Positions 59,801-64,000 of a DNA stretch of 64,000 nucleotides are shown here, in pieces. The DNA is taken from contig CM031628.1 in assembly GCA_018398815.1 (NCBI GenBank), forward strand, positions 3,454,674 through 3,518,673, given 5' to 3'. The notes beneath the pieces are model-generated. The model was not told the origin of the DNA, searched no databases, and saw only the letters and a list, made by a program, of their open reading frames with translations. Within the stretch, counting starts at the first letter, position 1. Each line of letters opens with the position of its first letter. Source of the stretch: Conus ventricosus. Its lineage: Eukaryota > Mollusca > Gastropoda > Neogastropoda > Conidae. Made by a program: the position numbers and the translations under genes.

Positions 59801-60710
59801 TTCGGTCAAATTGAGCGACCTGCATATAAGCCGCACCTACTAAATTATTAAAAAATCAGAACTTTTTTCACAAATAAGCTGCACTGGTTTATAGGCACAG
59901 ATATATACAACAAAAATAAGTTCATAATCTTAGGATTATCACTTTTATTCAGTGTAATCATCCACTGAATCTGTGAAGTCTTCTTCTTCGGTGTCAGAAT
60001 TGAACAGAATATTTAGCGCTTCCTCCGCCATCTTGTCACTGACTTCAGCCTCGTTTTAAATGCTTTCCTCTTGAGGCAAGGTGAAGGTCGCTGCCGCTCC
60101 GTCGCTTGCACTGTCGTCTGCTGCGCACACAGTCCAGCCTTGCTGTGGGAAACGCCTCGGCCTTATTATGCTCTGTGTGTTGCCCGCAGTCTTCGAGGTC
60201 GTTTTCAATTCAACATCTGCACTTCTTCCCTCTGAAGGCCTTTGTCGTCTTCTTGCAACAAGACATTTTTTCCGCGCTGCTTCCTCCAATGTCGTATCAT
60301 CGATTCATTTATTCCAAGCTCCTGTGCAGCTGCTCGATTGCCTTTTTCGATGGCCAGGTCGATCGCCTTCAACTTGAAAGCTGTATCGTAGGCATTTCGT
60401 CGCGTTTTTTGGCAAGTTGAAGGTGTGTGCTTGAACAAATGATCGAATGCTTCAATGTGTGCGGCTTTGATTTTAAAATGTGAGCAGTTAAAAATTGTAA
60501 CAACGTGAACAGTTAACACTTTAACAGGGGCTCATCGAAAAATTCATGAACAGAAAAACACGATGGTGAGTTACAGAGAAGTTAAGAACAGACAGGGTGT
60601 GCGTGCTCCTGGAATCGGAAAAATCCCCCAATTAACGCGCATCTTTGTTTAAGCCGCGGGTTTAAAGCTGGGGAAAAAAGTCACGGCTTATAGTCCAAAC
60701 TTTACCTATG
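59800..60710 (-). mobile_element. Non-autonomous pogo-type DNA transposon, right arm copy
   Basis: The minus-strand frame 60519-60205 encodes a transposase N-terminal helix-turn-helix (AFKLKAIDLAIEKGNRAAA, then LGINESMIRHWRKQR) of the pogo/CENP-B-like group, which binds the element's own ends. The frame then breaks and only short segments remain to about 59990 (a DGGG and FSG-like acidic tail). The DDE domain of roughly 300 residues is missing, so this is an internally deleted derivative. Ends with GGCTTATAG-type sequence near 60690 and TATAAGCCGCACC near 59825 resemble each other in inverted orientation. Mirror of 20545-21490. Confidence 0.7.
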
Positions 60711-60959
60711 GTGAAAGATCTGTATACACTGCATGGCGTGGGTCTTTATAAACAAGTTTTTCCCACATTGTTTGCATGGGTGGGGCTGTAGGTACTGTAC
60801 TAAACAAGGTGTGCGCCACGAATGATGTCTTCTGTTCATATGTACCGACAGAGGGGGTATATGCTGTGCTGATATTGGTATGCACAACACTGTAACAATT
60901 GTTTGTGAAAACTTTAGCATGTAGCTGTTGTTTGTATCTCTGGAGCACACACTCATAGT

Positions 60960-61860
60960 ACATCCCCCACAGTGATAACACTCTGTCTGACGTGATGGTC
61001 TGTAGGCCCTACATGCCGTATGACCATGGCAGTGACATAACTGACATGATGGTCTGTACATGCCGTATGACCATGGCAGTGACATACCTGAAATGATGGT
61101 CTGTACATCCGTATGACCATGGCTGTGACACACCTGAAATGATGGTCTGTACATGCCGTATGACCCATGGCAGTAAACATACCTGAAATGATGGTCTGTA
61201 CATGCCATACGAAACATGACAGTGACACACCTGAAATGATGGTCTGTACATGCCGTATGACCCATGCAGTGACATACCTGAAATGATGGTCTGTACATGC
61301 CGTATGACCCATGGCAGTGACACACCTAAAATGATGGTCTGTACATGCTGTATGACCCATGCGTGACATACCTGAAAATGATGGTCTTACATGCCGTATG
61401 ACCCATGGCAGTGACACACCTGAAATGATGGTCTGTACATGCCGTACGACCCATGACAGTGACACACTCTGACTTGATGGTCTGTAACATGCCATACGAC
61501 CCATGACAGTGACACCCCTGACATGATGGTCTGTACATGCCGTACGACCCTGACAGTGACACACCCTGATATGTGGCCTTGCATGCCGTACGACCCATGA
61601 CAGTGACACACACTGATTGATGGACTGTACAGGCCGTATTGACCCATGACAGTGACATAACCCAACTGATGGACTGTACATAACCGTACGACCATGACAG
61701 TGACATACCCTGACATGATGGACTGTACATACCGTACGACCATGACAGTGACACACCCTGAAATGATGGACTGTACATGCGTATGACCCATGACAGTGAC
61801 ATCCCCTGACATGATGGTCTGTATATGCAGTAACCCCCGGGACACACCCTGAATTGATAG
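60960..61860. repeat. Minisatellite D, right arm, unit about 48 bp
   Basis: About 19 units of GATGGTCTGTACATGCCGTA plus TGACCCATGGCAGTGACACA. Because the unit is close to a multiple of three, very long open frames cross it on the minus strand. These are not genes. Mirror of 19300-20250. Confidence 0.95.
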
Positions 61861-61929
61861 TCTGTACACGTAGTAAAACCCCCTGACAGTGATCTCCCTG
61901 GTGAAGGGTCTGTCCTCTGTGTCCTGCAG

Positions 61930-62087
61930 GACTTGGTTCGGTGCACCAACAGTCAGGACACGGCACAGGCTATCGGGCGGTGTCTCGTGCTGACCACTGC
62001 AACAGCCAGGCACCTGGTGGAGTGCGTTGTGGACAAGGGACCCGACCCCTCCATGTCCGATACCACCTATGAGAGACTGATGGCCAG
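61930..62087 (+). CDS. Exon 2 of nuclease-like gene, right paralogue
   Basis: A 158-base exon with an excellent acceptor (TCTGTGTCCTGCAG ending 61929) and donor (GCCAG|GTAAGTC, GT at 62088-62089). One frame is open throughout. It starts DLVRCTNSQDTAQAIG, continues with a hydrophobic LVLTTATA strand and LVECVVDKG, and ends SDTTYERLMAR. The other two frames contain stops. It lies about 6 kb downstream of the nuclease exon, on the same strand, and its mirror (19193-19029, minus) has the same relation to the left nuclease exon, so both are inferred to belong to one gene. I do not recognise the domain. In some animal proteins NERD-like nucleases are followed by P-loop helicase-like regions, but no Walker motif is visible in these 52 residues. 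Confidence 0.65.
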
Positions 62088-62219
62088 GTAAGTCAACAAC
62101 TGTATACGTATTCTGCACATCTCTGTGATTCGTGTGAAACCCATTTTTTGGCCAGTAACTGAGTGTGTATTCTGCACACCTCTGTGTTTGTGTGAAGACT
62201 TTGTTATCAGGAGAGGTTG

Positions 62220-62760
62220 ACATATATGGATACATTGTTACGCGTTGATGTTGACATGTATGGACACATGGTTACACGGTGAGATTGACGTGTATGGACA
62301 CATTGTTACACAGGGGAGGTTGACATGTATGGACACATTGTTACACAGTGAGGTTGACATGTATGGACACATTGTTACACGGTGAGGTTGACATGTAGGG
62401 ACACATTGTTACACAGTGAGGTTGACGTGTATGGACACTTTGTTACACGGTGAGATTGACGTGTATGGACACATTGTTACACAGTGAGGTTGACATGTAT
62501 GGACACATTGTTACACGGTGAGGTTGACAGTATGGACACATTGTTACACGGTGAGATTGACGTGTATGGACACATTGTTACACAGTGAGGTTGACATGTA
62601 TGGACACATTGTTACACGGTGAGGTTGACATTTTAGGGACACATTGTTACACAGTGAGGTTGACATGTATGGACACATTGTCCCCAAGGTGAGGTTGACA
62701 TGTATGGACACATTGTTACGCAGTGAGGTTGACATGTATGGACATATTATTGCTGGTTAC
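62220..62760. repeat. Minisatellite C, right arm, unit 34 bp
   Basis: About 16 copies of ATGGACACATTGTTACACAG plus TGAGGTTGACATGT. Very regular. Mirror of 18375-18905. Confidence 0.95.
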
Positions 62761-63168
62761 GGTTGGTAGTCAGGAAATGTGGACGAATCACACACCACTC
62801 CAAAATCTGTGTCTGCACTGTTCAGAGGGGGACTTCACCAATTCCCAAGGATGGAACTTAAGTGTCTTCAGTTTTTTACAGTTTTTCGGGTCAACAACAC
62901 AGTCGTAAGCAGGGCTTTTCAGGTTTAATAAAAGGTACAGAAAAAGTTCACAGACAGTGTTTGTCAACGGCTGAAGAGGGGTGGTTCACATAGTGTAAAG
63001 CTCTGTCATGTGATCTCGGATCAAAATGGAACAAATAGATCATCCTGATCAGTCCCCTCCTCCCTCCCATCCGACCCCCCCCCCCCACTTTACCCCCCCC
63101 CCCCCTCCCCCACTCCCCTTTCAAAAAGTGTCAGCTTCCCTGGCTCCTTTTTCCCTGCTCACGTGGAG
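62760..63168. other. Conserved intronic spacer with C-rich tract
   Basis: Counterpart of 17910-18370. The C-rich tract is at about 63077-63115. Confidence 0.6.
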
Positions 63169-63258
63169 ACCTGACTCTCCATTCACTGTGGAGGAAATCC
63201 CTGTCAACGTGTTCGTTGGGAGGACTGCAGTGGATGGATGTGATGGCGCCCTCTGGAG
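63169..63258 (+). CDS. Candidate exon 3 of nuclease-like gene, right paralogue
   Basis: A 90-base block between a pyrimidine-rich tract with AG (63167-63168) and GGAG|GTAGAT (GT at 63259-63260). One frame carries TVEEIPVNVF. The left mirror (17909-17822) preserves EEIPVNV and a following W-M-x-V-M-A-P segment, which in this copy appears only after a one-base shift. Position between minisatellites in both arms and conserved borders support an exon. The domain is unknown, and the reading frame relative to exon 2 has not been established. Confidence 0.4.
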
Positions 63259-63289
63259 GTAGATGTTCATTCCGTTGGTCGGGGGGACC

Positions 63290-63850
63290 AAGCCACAATT
63301 GTCATGGCCATCAGCTGGGGGCTTAGTAACTGGTGCCCTGTCTGTGCTGGGTCAGCCACCATTGTCAGGGGCCCTCAGCTGGGGGCTTAGTAACTGGTTT
63401 CCCTGTCTGTGCTGGGGCCCGCCACCATTGTCATGGGCCATCAGCTGGGGGCTTAGTAACTGGTGCCCTGTCTGTGCTGGGTCAGCCACCATTGTCATGG
63501 CCATCAGCTGGGGGCTTAGTAAACTGGTGCCCTGTCTGTGCTGGGTCAGCCACAATTGTCATGGCCATCAGCTGGGGGCTTAGTAACTGGTGCCCTGTCT
63601 GTGCTGGGTCAGCCACAATTGTCATGGCCAAACAGCTGGGGGCTTTGTAACTGGTGCCCTGTCTGTGCTGGGTCAGCCACCATTGTCACGGCCATCAGCT
63701 GGGGGCAGTAATGGTGCCCGGGAAAGCCACAATTGTCATGGCCATCAGCTGGGGCAGTAACTGGTGCCCCGTCTGTGCTGGGTCAGCCACAATTGTCATG
63801 GCCATCAAGCTGGGGGCAGTAACTGGTGCCCTGTCTGTGCTGGGTCAGAG
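63290..63850. repeat. Minisatellite B, right arm, unit about 62 bp
   Basis: About nine copies of GTCATGGCCATCAGCTGGGG plus CTTAGTAACTGGTGCCCTGT and CTGTGCTGGGTCAGCCACAA. Mirror of 16790-17795, with fewer copies. Confidence 0.95.
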
Positions 63851-63864
63851 CAGAACACCACTGA

Positions 63865-64000
63865 CCGACACCAACACGACCCGGGCTAGAAATTCCAGGG
63901 GAATGTCGGTTGTCCACTGACCGACCCAACATGACCAGGGCTAGAAATTCCAGGGGATTTCGGTTGTCCACTGACCGACACCAACATGACCAGGGCTAGA
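63865..64000. repeat. Minisatellite A, right arm, cut by window end
   Basis: Two and a half copies of CACTGACCGACACCAACATG plus ACCAGGGCTAGAAATTCCAG. Mirror of 16330-16790. Confidence 0.9.

Larger units (their letters stand above)
51640..64000. repeat. Right arm of large inverted segmental duplication
   Basis: Reverse-complement counterpart of 16330-29927, running off the window end. Tandem units are cleaner here than in the left arm. Arm-specific content includes the CR1-like LINE at 56869-58086, a GA microsatellite where the left has a C-tract, and six rather than two copies of the 86-bp unit. The innermost clear match is in the LINE near 51690, which meets the left gap edge at 29927. Confidence 0.85.

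Noticed and set aside
60953..61966. 337-codon minus-strand open frame with 16-residue repeats
   Set aside because: It is read-through of the 48-bp minisatellite D. The unit is a multiple of three and lacks stops on that strand, and the true gene runs on the plus strand.

Overview
This is eukaryotic nuclear DNA, most probably from an invertebrate and plausibly a mollusc. The reasons are GT-AG bounded exons split by kilobase introns, dense micro- and minisatellites, several clades of LINE, a Ty3/gypsy-type retroelement, a pogo-type DNA transposon and a Polinton-like remnant. The taxon is inferred, not shown. Two runs of N (13591-13690, exactly 100; 29928-30927, exactly 1000) mark scaffold gaps. 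Consensus quality is uneven. Roughly 1-9000 and 30928-47000 are full of stretched homopolymers and frame breaks, so many broken frames there may be assembly error rather than decay.

Layout. 1-11270 is a corrupted block that still shows parts of a Polinton/Maverick-like (virus-like) element: a packaging-ATPase fragment (minus, about 6215-6640) and two divergent virion-module genes (minus 9480-10495, plus 10531-11270). 11790-12327 is an unidentified minus-strand gene with a promoter-like upstream region. 12591-12823 is a foldback MITE and 12841-13590 a satellite of about 160 bp. 14235-16110 is micro- and minisatellite.

The dominant structure is an inverted segmental duplication. About 16330-29927 is repeated in reverse complement from about 51640 to the window end. 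Each arm carries, in mirrored order, the same series of minisatellites, a pogo-type mini-transposon, a LINE, and at least three exons of one gene. The exons lie on the minus strand in the left arm (24790-24238, 19193-19029, 17909-17822) and on the plus strand in the right arm (55099-55925, 61930-62087, 63169-63258). The first exon has a PD-(D/E)XK-like nuclease signature. The arms differ by many substitutions and by arm-specific insertions: a CR1-like LINE only on the right (56869-58086), and about 1.7 kb only on the left (25975-27690). This makes them diverged paralogues rather than a simple read fold-back.

The spacer (30928-51640) holds a LINE 3' remnant (31550-31975), a minisatellite of about 44 bp unit (31980-33610), a satellite of about 590 bp with a flipped last copy (34290-37100), an AT-flanked foldback element (39060-40190), short minisatellites, pieces of one or two gypsy elements (42590-48120), and two related LINE 3' ends meeting tail to tail near 50 kb. 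No rRNA, tRNA or CRISPR array was recognised.
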